A program made the position numbers and the translations under genes. From Deltaproteobacteria bacterium (GTDB taxonomy: Bacteria; Myxococcota_A; Polyangia; Polyangiales; Polyangiaceae), in NCBI GenBank assembly GCA_016218915.1, contig JACRCQ010000072.1, positions 124,001-188,000 on the forward strand: a stretch of DNA of 64,000 nucleotides, given 5' to 3'. The notes below the pieces were generated by a model, which ran no database searches, was not told where the DNA came from, and worked only from the letters and a program-made list of their open reading frames with translations. This document shows, piece after piece, positions 42,758 through 51,524 of this stretch; position 1 is the first letter of the stretch; each line of letters begins with the position of its first letter.

Positions 42758-45166
42758 ATGAAATACTTGCGACCGATGTTCTTTGTCTCGATCAGCTCCC
42801 TTTGCGTCGCCCTCGCGGCCTGCGGCAGCGACGGTGGCGGCGCCGCGCCCAATCCTGGCACTGGCGGCAGCGGCGGCTCGGTCGATGGCGGCGGAGGAGC
42901 TGGCGGCACGGCTGGTGGCGCAGGCACCTCAGGGACAGCAGGCACTGCCGGTACAGCGGGCAAAGGCGGGACCGCTGGAACCGCGGGAACAGCCGGGACA
43001 GGCGGTACTGCCGGCGGCGCAGGGACCGCAGGCACCGCAGGAACAGCCGGCTCAGCCGCTGTGGATGCGGACGGCGACGGCTACGACTCAACGTCGGATT
43101 GCGATGACAACAACAAGGATGTCCACCCTGGCGCCACCGAGGTGTGCAACGGGATCGACGACGATTGCAACAGCCAGATCGACGAAGGTGTTGCGACCAC
43201 GTACTACGTGGACGCAGACGGCGACGCATACGGCGTGGACGCCCCAGCGACGAACAAGACCGGGTGCACGCCGCCCACCGGGTACGCCTCGGATCCCGGC
43301 GATTGCGACGATGCAAGCCCGACCGTGAATCCCGCTTCGACCGAGATCTGCGACGGGCTCGACAACAACTGCAATTCCCAGGTCGACGAGGGCGTTGCCA
43401 AGAACACGTATTATCCCGACGCGGACAAGGACGGATTCGGTGCAAGCGCAGGCTCGGTGCAAGCTTGCACGCCTCCGGCCGGGGACTGGACCACGAACTC
43501 CGGCGACTGCGACGACAACGATGCGGCCCGCTATCCCGGCAACCCAGAGGTGTGCGACGGAAAAGACAACGACTGCGACGGCGCCACGCCAGAGCCGGGG
43601 CAGACGACGTACTACCAGGACGCAGACGGCGACGGATTCGGCAATCCCTCAGTGTCGCAGACGGCCTGCGCGGTTCCTGCGGGCTACGTGACCACGGCTG
43701 GCGACTGCGATGACACCAAGGTCGGAGTCAATCCGAACGCCATCGAGATCTGCGATGGAATCGACAACAACTGCGTCGGCGGGGTGGACGAAGGGCCTGT
43801 GGAAACCTGGCCCGACGTGGACCACGACACCTACGGGGACCAGAACGCGAGCTCGACGTTCCTGTGCGCTGCCAACGCGGATCACGTGACCAACAACTCG
43901 GACTGCAACGACACGAATGCCGCGATCAATCCTGCGGCGACCGAGATTCCGAGCAACGGGGTCGACGAGAACTGCGACGGGACAGACACCACGGCAGGGA
44001 CGCTTTGCGGCCACGATTCTGCGGGAGTCACCACGCTGCCCTGGACAGGGAACAACTTCTTGAGCGCGCTTGAGAACTACGCTGGCAACCCGGCCGGCGC
44101 AGGGTTCTACTGGGACGACTACGAGATCGCGACCACAGCCGGTCTGAAGTTCACTTCGCTGATGCACGCGCGCGATCCGGCCACGCTGCGCCCGCGTATG
44201 TACATCAAGGCCAACGCCTGCGGCACTACAGGATTCACGTCCAACAACGTCTTCTACTCCTACCACCCCGGTTCCCCGTACCACCGCGCCAGGCTGGTGG
44301 TCGACAACGCAGCAGCGGGCTACTACTACCAGGTGAACACCTCGAATACGGTAGGTCAGACCGGCGAATACGACCTCGCAGTCTATCCGGGTGACCTCGG
44401 TGGCTCCTGCGGTGGCGACGACATGGCAGTGTGGCCGCTGGGTTGGCGGGAAGCAGGCACTCTAGCGACGAACGACACCCAGACCGGCACTCCAGTGCCA
44501 GCAGGCTTCTACGCTGACGACTACGAGTTCTGGCTCGACGCGAATCAGACCTACACTCTGCTTTACGGCGGAATGACCTACTCCGAGCGCATGTACCTTG
44601 CCAAGGCCGGGGCCTGCGGGACCTCTCTGGGCAACTGGAGCACCGGGATCCTGCTTCACGGCGCGAAGCACGTCTACACGCCGACCACTGCTGGCATCTA
44701 CGTCGCCTACGTGTCGACCGCGACCGCTGGCCTCACCGGCGCCTACACGTTCAACGTGGTCCCAGGCAATGTCGGCGACAGCTGCTTCACCGGCGCCGGG
44801 GCGCAGGGCGGCACAGGCGACAACTACGTAATCTACCCCCTTGGAGGCGTGGTCAACGATACGCTCGCCATCGGCGACAGGGTCGACCAGGCCGTCTACG
44901 GCACCCGATTCTTTGACGACTACGAAACCTGGCTCGAGGCCGGGCAGAGCATCACGGTCACGATGACTTCGGCCGCGTTCACGCCTCGGTTGTATCTGAC
45001 CCGATCGACCGGATGCACGACCACCCTGGCCTCAGCGATCCCCGCTTCCGGAACGACTGCGACCATGACGTACGTGGTACCGACCGCCGGGATCTACACG
45101 ATTGTCGCGACGAGCCGGCTGACGAGCAACACGGGCGCCTACTCGCTCGCGACGCAGTACAACTGA
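42758..45166 (+). CDS. Surface lipoprotein with MopE-type repeats and three PPC-like domains
   Basis: 802 residues from the ATG at 42758 with a lipoprotein signal (SISSLCVALAACGSDGG, Cys about 22). A Gly/Thr/Ala linker of about 80 residues follows. Residues about 105-410 hold five MopE-like (PF11617-type) metal-binding repeats, each with a DCDD or DCND core and an IDNNCNSQVDEG-like loop. The C-terminal 380 residues contain three homologous beta-sandwich units, each opening with a Gly/Pro-rich turn and a FY..DDYE segment, similar to pre-peptidase C-terminal domains. This is a modular calcium- or copper-binding cell-surface protein as found in myxobacteria. Confidence 0.85.
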   Translation: MKYLRPMFFVSISSLCVALAACGSDGGGAAPNPGTGGSGGSVDGGGGAGGTAGGAGTSGTAGTAGTAGKGGTAGTAGTAGTGGTAGGAGTAGTAGTAGSAAVDADGDGYDSTSDCDDNNKDVHPGATEVCNGIDDDCNSQIDEGVATTYYVDADGDAYGVDAPATNKTGCTPPTGYASDPGDCDDASPTVNPASTEICDGLDNNCNSQVDEGVAKNTYYPDADKDGFGASAGSVQACTPPAGDWTTNSGDCDDNDAARYPGNPEVCDGKDNDCDGATPEPGQTTYYQDADGDGFGNPSVSQTACAVPAGYVTTAGDCDDTKVGVNPNAIEICDGIDNNCVGGVDEGPVETWPDVDHDTYGDQNASSTFLCAANADHVTNNSDCNDTNAAINPAATEIPSNGVDENCDGTDTTAGTLCGHDSAGVTTLPWTGNNFLSALENYAGNPAGAGFYWDDYEIATTAGLKFTSLMHARDPATLRPRMYIKANACGTTGFTSNNVFYSYHPGSPYHRARLVVDNAAAGYYYQVNTSNTVGQTGEYDLAVYPGDLGGSCGGDDMAVWPLGWREAGTLATNDTQTGTPVPAGFYADDYEFWLDANQTYTLLYGGMTYSERMYLAKAGACGTSLGNWSTGILLHGAKHVYTPTTAGIYVAYVSTATAGLTGAYTFNVVPGNVGDSCFTGAGAQGGTGDNYVIYPLGGVVNDTLAIGDRVDQAVYGTRFFDDYETWLEAGQSITVTMTSAAFTPRLYLTRSTGCTTTLASAIPASGTTATMTYVVPTAGIYTIVATSRLTSNTGAYSLATQYN

Positions 45167-45232
45167 GCGCTGGCGGCGACCATCTTTTCAAACCCACGGT
45201 ATCCCATCTGCTGCGCGATCGCACCAGGCGCC

Positions 45233-45850
45233 CTACTTCCTGCGTCCGAGCCTTGGCGGGCGTAGGGAGAAACGCGGCGCGCGAGCGTTGTCCATGATGG
45301 CGCGCAGCTTGGCGCCCAGCTCTGGACTGCGCTTGGTCGCCCAGTCCAGGGCGTCCCTGAGAGCCGGGCGCCGCAGGTGCCCCACGGTCTGCTCGATGGC
45401 AGCGCGATCGATGACCCGGTCCGCTGCGAGCAGCATCAGGAGAACCGCGCCAAGCCGAGCCACCGGAACCGGCACAGAGCAGTGCTCGCGCATCACCGGC
45501 CTGGCAATGGCCTCGCAGGAGATCTTGCCGCGAGCTGGGTGCAGATTCACCTGGAGCGATTCAGCGCGTCGACGCAGGATCAGCGGGCGATTGGCCTGTT
45601 GATGCGGCTGCAGGCGCGCCCAGCCGAAGCCGCTCACCAGAACAGCCACCACGGGGCGGATGCGGTCGTCGGCCACGAGCAGGTCGAGGTCAGGCGAGTA
45701 GCGGGGCACGCCGTGGGCGATGAGCGCATGGCCGCCGATGAGGGCCCAGGGCGCAGCCAAGGTGGCAGCCACCTCGGAGAAATCCCGCAGCGATGACGCG
45801 ATGGCGTCTCGCTCCTGAGGAGACGAGATCACGTCATCGACAGCGAGCAT
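45233..45850 (-). CDS. Nucleotidyltransferase-fold protein (AbiEii-like)
   Basis: 205 residues from the ATG at 45850; a TTG-initiated extension exists. The segment LIGGHALIAHGVPRYSPDLDLLV has the spacing of the Pol-beta-type NTase motif (a Gly pair, then D-x-D), as in AbiEii-type toxins. A conserved helical tail ends in Arg/Lys-rich residues. There is no obvious antitoxin gene beside it, so it may be a solitary NTase or a genuine nucleotide-modifying enzyme. The 3' end lies 67 bp from the MopE gene stop, convergent. Confidence 0.65.
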   Translation of the reverse strand: MLAVDDVISSPQERDAIASSLRDFSEVAATLAAPWALIGGHALIAHGVPRYSPDLDLLVADDRIRPVVAVLVSGFGWARLQPHQQANRPLILRRRAESLQVNLHPARGKISCEAIARPVMREHCSVPVPVARLGAVLLMLLAADRVIDRAAIEQTVGHLRRPALRDALDWATKRSPELGAKLRAIMDNARAPRFSLRPPRLGRRK

Positions 45851-45969
45851 GGCGGATCGGTAGCATGGAGTTGCGGGGTGGGACAAGCTCCGCCAAGGAG
45901 CCTGCCCACGGCCTGTGCGTCGCAGTCCTGCCAGCCTCCCACGACACGCAGAACGCCTCGAGTGGCACC

Positions 45970-46335
45970 TTATGCAGCGCTGGGGCGCCTGCGATAAGCC
46001 CTGTCATTGCGGCGCCACGCCTGAGGTCGAGTTTCCCGTACAGATCCCAGGACAATCCCTTGCCACCGCCGGGTCCGGTGGACTTTGCAGAGGCCCATGC
46101 GAACAGGCCGAGACTCCCTGCGGAGGATGGATGCAAAGACGGCGATGGCCGGATTGGATACGAGAAGATCATCCCCTGGATCGTTGTAGACGAACCCCAG
46201 TTTGAGCTTGAACCCATTGGCTGGGGCGTTGCAGACCACGCATCGATCCGGCCACACCGCCTTCTTGTGGGCGCAAACGAGCGTTCCCTCTCGCCAGCAT
46301 CCAACCTCCCGTTGCGCAGCAACGCTCTCGCTCAT
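45970..46335 (-). CDS. Short Cys-motif protein, possibly C-terminally broken
   Basis: 121 residues from an ATG at 46335. The N-terminal half (WREGTLVCAHKKAVWPDRCVVCNAPANG) closely matches the CxxC opening of a family of small membrane proteins from proteobacteria and planctomycetes, followed by RPVRMGLCKVHRTRRWQ where a second Cys/His pair is expected. Those proteins normally end in hydrophobic helices; here the last 30 residues are Arg-rich and non-hydrophobic, and a neighbouring frame offers only a weakly hydrophobic alternative. This may be a degraded copy. Confidence 0.45.
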   Translation of the reverse strand: MSESVAAQREVGCWREGTLVCAHKKAVWPDRCVVCNAPANGFKLKLGFVYNDPGDDLLVSNPAIAVFASILRRESRPVRMGLCKVHRTRRWQGIVLGSVRETRPQAWRRNDRAYRRRPSAA

Positions 46336-46563
46336 GGTCCGGCTCCATCAGGAAGGCTACCACGCCGTTTCGCGGCTGGACTACGATGTCGCGACCAGGC
46401 CTCGCTGCATCCCGATCCTGTAGCACCCCTGCCACACCGTGATCGCGTAGCATCAGAGGCACTGGATGCATCACGTCCGGTTCACAGCAGTTCGCAAGTC
46501 GTTTTGCAGCCAATCGTCGCAAGCCGACCGGGCACACGCATTGCAACCTCATCGAAAACCGGC
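46336..46563. other. Intergenic stretch upstream of the 46564 gene (228 bp)
   Basis: No coding frame with a plausible start, no repeat and no recognisable RNA gene. It should contain the promoters of the divergent genes at 46335 and 46564. Confidence 0.5.
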
Positions 46564-47187
46564 ATGAAGCTCATTCCAAAGTCAGCAGCGAAGCTCGCGG
46601 CGTTTTGCGGGGTCGTCGCGATCGCTCTCTGCATGCCTGCCACGGCCGAAGCGCAGTCGGCAGCTTCTGGAACGACACCGCCTCAGCGCTCAGGAAAGCC
46701 GGCGACGAACCACTCTTGGCCTCGCGACCTGGCTCCATGGCCAAAGTCCGCACCGGCCGAGCTCCAGTACCGCGAAGGGCAGCTGCCGCCCCCAGGATAC
46801 AAGCTTGAAGAGAAGCGCGAGACGGAGCTGACGTATATGGGGCTCGGTGCTTTCGCAGGCGCCTACGGATCCACGGTATTGGTGGGCCTGCCCCTGGTAA
46901 CGGTCGAGCGCGAGTTGAGCGGAGACACGAGAGCGCCGGGCCAGATCTTGATACCGGTGGTTGGGCCTCTCACAGGGATCTCCGAGAACACGCCTGGCTT
47001 TGTGCGAACGCTCTTCCTCATGGACTTCGCTGCACAGCTCACGGGCGTGATCATGCTCTCGGTCGGGTTGCTGTCGCCCGCGAAGCGAACCTGGGTCAAG
47101 ACCGCCGCACGCTCCCCGAGCCTGGCGCTTGCGCCGATTCCGATGGGTCGCTCTGCACCTGGGATGGGTATCGCCGGTAGGTTCTGA
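46564..47187 (+). CDS. Signal-peptide protein with hydrophobic C-terminal segments
   Basis: 207 residues from the ATG at 46564; longer in-frame readings upstream lack a signal. A Sec signal peptide ends AEAQ (about 31). A Pro-rich stretch leads to TYMGLGAFAGAYGSTVLVGLPLV and FLMDFAAQLTGVIMLSVGLLSP, which could be transmembrane helices or strands. The C-terminus APGMGIAGRF ends in Phe, as in outer-membrane proteins. The family is not recognised. Confidence 0.7.
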   Translation: MKLIPKSAAKLAAFCGVVAIALCMPATAEAQSAASGTTPPQRSGKPATNHSWPRDLAPWPKSAPAELQYREGQLPPPGYKLEEKRETELTYMGLGAFAGAYGSTVLVGLPLVTVERELSGDTRAPGQILIPVVGPLTGISENTPGFVRTLFLMDFAAQLTGVIMLSVGLLSPAKRTWVKTAARSPSLALAPIPMGRSAPGMGIAGRF

Positions 47188-47259
47188 GCCGGCGATGGAC
47201 GCGCGCAAGATGCATCCCCCCTTGCACCGCCTTCCGCCTCCTGTCTACGCTCTGCTCGC

Positions 47260-48258
47260 ATGCGTCGACCTCTCAACCCCTCTCCGCTTGCTGCTCGCAT
47301 CACGCTCTTCGCTGCGTCCCTGCTCCTCACCCACTGCGATCGCAAGGCTCCAGAGCCAGAGTCGCGCCCCTCCCAAGCTCCGCAATCCCCCACGCATGTC
47401 GAGTCTTCGAGCTGGTACCGGCTCGAGATCCCGAACGGATGGCGAGCCAGGAACCTGACGCTCGGCGCTGTGCCTGGCGCGGTGACCGATGATGCGAAGA
47501 ACGAGTTCACCCTGGCGTTCGAGTCGCGCGACGGGCTGAACGCGGTGTCCCTGGGCAAGCCGCAAGAGCTCACAGGAAGCCTCGACGACTTCCGCGACAA
47601 GCTCTTTTCGACCCTCTCCTCGCTGTCCGCGTGGACCTGCGACAAGCAGGGGAAAGGTCTGAGCATCCCGGGTGGAAGCGCGAAGCTGATGGCGTGCAAG
47701 CGCTCTCAGCCAGGCAAGGAGAGCCAGGAAGCGACCCTGGCCCTGTTCGAGAAGGAGTCCACAGCGGTCCACCTGCTGTGCGAGTCCAACGACGATCGAT
47801 CCCGCGAGCAGTGCGCGGCGATCATCAACTCGATGCAGCTCAAGGACGACTTCAAGCGGGTGGCGCGCGAATGGGTCGAGCTGTCGTCGAGCGGCTACCG
47901 CGTCTCGGTCCCTCCAGGCTGGCGCCTCGCCCCGATGATCGCTGTGCAGCGCAAGGCTGAGCTGGTGCTTGCGGGCGGCGGCCATGTTGCGGTGCTCACG
48001 GTCGGGCGCACGACCCTCACGCCCGAGGAAGCGCTGAAGGCGGGGCTGTCGCCCAAGGACAAGGAGCTGCGCAGAAGACAGTCCAAGCTCCTCGGCCGCA
48101 GCGCCACGGATATCGTGGTCCAGCGCGAGACGGGAGCGCCTCTGTTCTCGAGAGTCGCCGTGGATGCCGGGACGCTCTACGATCTGGAGTGCACCGCGGC
48201 CGAAGAGACCTGCGTTCGGGTTGCGGACTCGCTTCAGATTCAGAAAACTAGGAACTAG
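47260..48258 (+). CDS. Predicted lipoprotein, two PsbP/DUF1795-like domains
   Basis: 332 residues with a lipoprotein signal (ITLFAASLLLTHCDRKAP, Cys about 26). Asp follows the Cys, the only such case in this window; in E. coli that residue favours inner-membrane retention. The two homologous halves each open with a strand pair of the type SSWYRLEIPNGWRARN and SSGYRVSVPPGWRLAP and contain a final helix/strand, the DUF1795/PsbP pattern. The last three codons and the TAG stop are part of a repeat shared with the convergent MFS gene. Confidence 0.78.
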   Translation: MRRPLNPSPLAARITLFAASLLLTHCDRKAPEPESRPSQAPQSPTHVESSSWYRLEIPNGWRARNLTLGAVPGAVTDDAKNEFTLAFESRDGLNAVSLGKPQELTGSLDDFRDKLFSTLSSLSAWTCDKQGKGLSIPGGSAKLMACKRSQPGKESQEATLALFEKESTAVHLLCESNDDRSREQCAAIINSMQLKDDFKRVAREWVELSSSGYRVSVPPGWRLAPMIAVQRKAELVLAGGGHVAVLTVGRTTLTPEEALKAGLSPKDKELRRRQSKLLGRSATDIVVQRETGAPLFSRVAVDAGTLYDLECTAAEETCVRVADSLQIQKTRN

Positions 48259-48351
48259 GAACTGGCAAGGCGAATGGGAATGCGAATGGGAATGCGAATG
48301 CTCTCCCCATTCCCTGATCTTGATTCGCATTCCTGTTCCTAATTGCTAGTT
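48246..48351. repeat. Imperfect inverted element spanning two convergent gene ends
   Basis: The left arm aactaggaactaggaactg (48246-48264) and right arm (reverse complement of 48333-48351) agree at 16 of 19 positions. Inner arms also pair (gaatgcgaat at 48290-48299 with attcgcattc at 48323-48332). The left half contains 12-mer repeats gaatgggaatgc. The arms supply the stop codons of both flanking genes, so the element reads as a bidirectional terminator-like insertion. Confidence 0.75.
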
Positions 48352-49760
48352 GCCTCTCTGCTCCTGGTCGGCCCGAGCATCAGCGCAATCAGAAAGCCCA
48401 CCACTCCAAGCACGGACACGACCCAATAGGCGTTCCGGTATCCCTCGAGCGCGTTGCCTTCTCGCACCGACGATTGCACGAGCGCTCCGGTCACCGCCGC
48501 GCCGAGGCTGATCCCGGTCGATGCGAACACGCTGAGCACGCCCTGCGTGGCAGCCCGATCCGACTCGTCGGTCTCGTTGGCTGCAATGAACCGCAGCGGC
48601 GCGCCGAGCAACGCGGAAAGACCCAACCCGAGCACGAGAAGGGAGCCGAAAAAGGTCAGGGTCGTGGTCGCCTGGCCGAAGAGATAATTGCCCAGCGCTG
48701 TCAGCAGCGTGCTGACCACAAGCACCTTCTTGGCGCCGAATCGATCGAGCAGCATCCCGGTCAGAGGCGTGCCGAAGAACAGCGCGATTGCGATCACGGT
48801 CACCACGCTGCCTGCCTGCTGCTTGGAATACGACAGCGCTGCCACTGCAAAAGCAGGCACAAAGACCATGCCCGCCTCGTTGGTGCCGGCTGCGAGCGAC
48901 AGCACGTTGGCAACCGCGAGGTTTCGCTTGAACAGGTGCGATGGACGAATGATCGGCGCCTCGGCCTTGGTCTCTGCCCACACGAACAGGGCGAGCAGCG
49001 CAAAGCCGGCTGCGAGCGGTCCCCATACGCGCGCAAGCTGCAGGCTCTCCACGATGCCCCTGCCTCGTCCGATCTGATTGAGCCCTGCGGTGAGCCCAAG
49101 CAGCCCGGACGCGAGAAGCGCGATGCCGAGCACGTCGAAGCGTCCCCTCTTCCTCGGCGCAGCGGCGGGAAGGTTCTTCATGGCAAGGAAGGCCACCAGC
49201 GCGCCGATGGGAATGTTGAGCCAGAACACGCTGCGCCATCCGAAGTGCTGGGTGAGCACGCCACCCAGGTTCGGTCCGAGCACTGCAGCCACGCCCCACA
49301 TGGAGCCCACGATTCCGAGGGCAGCGCCGCGTCTTTCCTTGGGCACGGTCTCGGTTGCGACCGCGCTGGCAACGGGAAGGATCCCGCCGGCTCCGAGCGC
49401 CTGCACGGCGCGTCCTACGAGCAGCACCCAGAACGCGGGCGCTGCTGCGCAGAGCACGGAGCCAGCCACGAACAGGCCCACGTCGATCAGGTACAGGCGC
49501 CTTCGTCCGAAGCGATCGGACAGGGCTGTCATCAGGGGGCTTCCGACCACGTACGCGAGCACGTACAGCGACATGGTCCAGGACACGGCGCGGAAGTCGG
49601 TGTGGAAGTCGGCAACGACGGACGGCAGGGTCGGGGCGACGATGGTGATGTCGAGCGACCCCATGAACACGCCGAGCAGCAAGGTGCCGAGCACGGCCCA
49701 TTCCTGGCGGCTGAACCCGGCTCTGCGCTTCTTGGGCGGCGCGGCTGCCTGCACGGTCAT
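48339..49760 (-). CDS. MFS multidrug-type exporter (DHA2-like)
   Basis: 473 residues. The N-terminal helix opens LGTLLLGVFMGSLDITIVAPTLPSVV, and the loop between helices 2 and 3 carries the MFS signature GSPLMTALSDRFGRRRL. Further helices include LPVASAVATETVPKERRGAALGIVGSMWG, typical of EmrB/QacA-type drug:proton antiporters. About 12-14 transmembrane helices are visible. It begins 15 bp after the stop of the HemQ-like gene, so the two are probably co-transcribed. Its 3' end is formed by the shared inverted element. Confidence 0.92.
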   Translation of the reverse strand: MTVQAAAPPKKRRAGFSRQEWAVLGTLLLGVFMGSLDITIVAPTLPSVVADFHTDFRAVSWTMSLYVLAYVVGSPLMTALSDRFGRRRLYLIDVGLFVAGSVLCAAAPAFWVLLVGRAVQALGAGGILPVASAVATETVPKERRGAALGIVGSMWGVAAVLGPNLGGVLTQHFGWRSVFWLNIPIGALVAFLAMKNLPAAAPRKRGRFDVLGIALLASGLLGLTAGLNQIGRGRGIVESLQLARVWGPLAAGFALLALFVWAETKAEAPIIRPSHLFKRNLAVANVLSLAAGTNEAGMVFVPAFAVAALSYSKQQAGSVVTVIAIALFFGTPLTGMLLDRFGAKKVLVVSTLLTALGNYLFGQATTTLTFFGSLLVLGLGLSALLGAPLRFIAANETDESDRAATQGVLSVFASTGISLGAAVTGALVQSSVREGNALEGYRNAYWVVSVLGVVGFLIALMLGPTRSREATSN

Positions 49761-49775
49761 GACGGGTCCTTCGGC

Positions 49776-50540
49776 TCAGCCAAGGTGTTCTGCGATGTCG
49801 TTGATGGAAGCTTTGGCGCAGGCGAACATGGGCGTGTCGCGCGCTGTGAACATGCTCGCCTCGGTGTATCGGAGGCGGTGCACGAGGTCGACGAACTCTG
49901 TGGGGTAGTCGGAATCGAATGCGACCACGAACTCCTGGTCGTCGATACCGTAGCTGTAGCTGGTATTCAGCCGGATGCCCTTGAACGGGTTGGAGGCGAA
50001 GATGTGCTCATCCATCATGCCCTGGCGTGCGTGCGGGCTGAGCTTGTACCAGGCGCGGGTCTTGATGAAGGGGTAGACGAACAGCCACTTGCCTTCGCCT
50101 GGCAGGAGCTCCACGCCGTGGCCGGAGCCGACCACGCGGTTGACGTACTGCGAGCGCTTCTGCATCGACAGGTAGTTGTACGGCTGCGTGAGGTAGGCGC
50201 CGAGAACGGTGCGGTTCATCTCGGCCTGCATGCGCTGGAAGCTCAGGATGTCCTTGGAGATGCGCCAGAGCATGAAGTCGACGTCGCCGCGCACGCCCAC
50301 GAGCGAGTAGGTGCGCAGGATGAAGTCGTCGCGCTCTTCCCACCCTTTGACTACGCGCACGAACTCTTCGCGAGCGGCGATGCGGTCTGCGGCCGGGAGG
50401 CGGCGGTACTCTGGCGCGAGCTTGTAGAAGGCGTAGTTGAGGAACTGGCGTCCGATGCGGTCGGGTTCGCGCTGGGAGACCTGGCCGCTCGGGTCGAGGT
50501 CCACGGTTCGTTGGCGGGGGGCAGGCTTTTCTTCGTCCAT
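49776..50540 (-). CDS. hemQ: Chlorite dismutase-like protein (HemQ/coproheme decarboxylase)
   Basis: 254 residues from the ATG at 50540 (a second ATG 15 bases upstream is possible). The family blocks are present: WEERDDFILRTYSLVGVRGDVDFMLWRISKDI, GEGKWLFVYPFIKTRAWYKLS (Tyr of the YPxxKxR motif) and MMDEHIFASNPFKGIRLNTSYSYGIDDQEFVVAF. HemQ converts coproheme to heme in the coproporphyrin-dependent pathway. Such enzymes are best known in Gram-positives but also occur in some Gram-negatives. Confidence is high for the family and moderate for the HemQ reaction. Confidence 0.87.
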   Translation of the reverse strand: MDEEKPAPRQRTVDLDPSGQVSQREPDRIGRQFLNYAFYKLAPEYRRLPAADRIAAREEFVRVVKGWEERDDFILRTYSLVGVRGDVDFMLWRISKDILSFQRMQAEMNRTVLGAYLTQPYNYLSMQKRSQYVNRVVGSGHGVELLPGEGKWLFVYPFIKTRAWYKLSPHARQGMMDEHIFASNPFKGIRLNTSYSYGIDDQEFVVAFDSDYPTEFVDLVHRLRYTEASMFTARDTPMFACAKASINDIAEHLG

Positions 50541-50743
50541 GGTGCTGCTCGGCATCCTTGCATGAATGGGTGTACCGCTCATCTGGGAAACCGGACGCCT
50601 CGCGTCAAGGGTGGCTTGGCGAGCCGACCTGGAAGTTCCGTTACGTCCCCTGGCCATGCCCCTGCCCTTGCCCATGCCCGACGCGAGCCCGGCCACAATC
50701 CCGAGTTCTTGCCTTTCCAGGGCGTCTGCCGCACCCTTGATCC

Positions 50744-51217
50744 ATGCACGCCTCGGAATTCGACGAGGGAGAGTTCTTCCAGGCGCTCTGGTCTGGCGGA
50801 ACGCGGCTGCTGCTCATTGGACGGCGCGCGCTCGTGGCGTTGGGCCTGCCCGTCCTGACCGCTGACTACGATCTGTGGGTTCACGCCGATGACATTGCCA
50901 TGCTCAACCAATCGGCAGCGGCCTTTGGGCTAGCCGCGAACCGCACGCCCGAGGATGCTCGCGGGGTCGGCCGCTACGTACTTGAGAACGACGAGCATGT
51001 GGACGTGCTGGTGGCTCGATCCGTGCCCACCCAAGACGGGGTGCGGGTCGAGTTCGAGGCGGTGTGGGCGCGACGAATGACGCTCCGCTACGATGAACGG
51101 GTCGATATCCTGGTGCCTTGTATTGACGATCTCATCCTGACGAAGCAGTGGGCATTGCGCGACAAGGATCTTGCGGACATCAAGCTGCTGCAGGCGCTGA
51201 AAGCGGCGAGGAGCTAA
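50744..51217 (+). CDS. Nucleotidyltransferase-fold protein (AbiEii-like), likely toxin/antitoxin partner
   Basis: 157 residues. LLIGRRALVALGLPVLTADYDLWVHADD carries the NTase pattern with a D-x-D pair (ADYDLWV), and the C-terminus has LILTKQWALRDKDLADIKLLQAL, as in AbiEii/NTase proteins of the DUF1814-like kind. The next gene, only 1 bp away, encodes a 76-residue protein. This arrangement is suggestive of a small two-gene toxin-antitoxin or NTase-substrate cassette. It is divergent from hemQ (203 bp between starts). Confidence 0.72.
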   Translation: MHASEFDEGEFFQALWSGGTRLLLIGRRALVALGLPVLTADYDLWVHADDIAMLNQSAAAFGLAANRTPEDARGVGRYVLENDEHVDVLVARSVPTQDGVRVEFEAVWARRMTLRYDERVDILVPCIDDLILTKQWALRDKDLADIKLLQALKAARS

Positions 51218-51218
51218 C

Positions 51219-51449
51219 ATGGCCCCGGTCCCTCCCCACGCTTCTACAATTGCCGAGCTCGCTGATGCTCCCGTTCCGATCGACGAGTTCAAGCGCAGGG
51301 CAGCAACTCCGCCATCGCCGGAAGAAACGGCCGAGATCCTCGAGCTCGTGGAATGGTTCACGCGTCGGTATCCGACCGTGAAGGCTCGCATGGACTACGT
51401 ACGCCGCGCGTGGAAGCAGTGGACGCGTCCGACCCGCATCATCGGCTGA
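51219..51449 (+). CDS. Small protein paired with the nucleotidyltransferase
   Basis: 76 residues, beginning 1 bp after the stop of the NTase gene. Mostly helical and basic towards the C-terminus (WFTRRYPTVKARMDYVRRAWKQWTRPTR); no known domain could be named. Translational coupling with the NTase and its small size fit an antitoxin-like or target-binding partner. It is not a shadow of the neighbouring gene. Confidence 0.6.
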   Translation: MAPVPPHASTIAELADAPVPIDEFKRRAATPPSPEETAEILELVEWFTRRYPTVKARMDYVRRAWKQWTRPTRIIG

Positions 51450-51524
51450 CGCGGCCATCGCGAAATCGCGGCAAATTTGCAGGAAGTAGACAACCCGGCG
51501 CATCAAGGGCATGTTCCCGGGGGG

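Noticed and set aside
48474..50858. 794-codon open frame opposite the MFS and HemQ-like genes
   Set aside because: Composition is that of a shadow frame (Arg/His/Gly-rich), and it crosses both genes.
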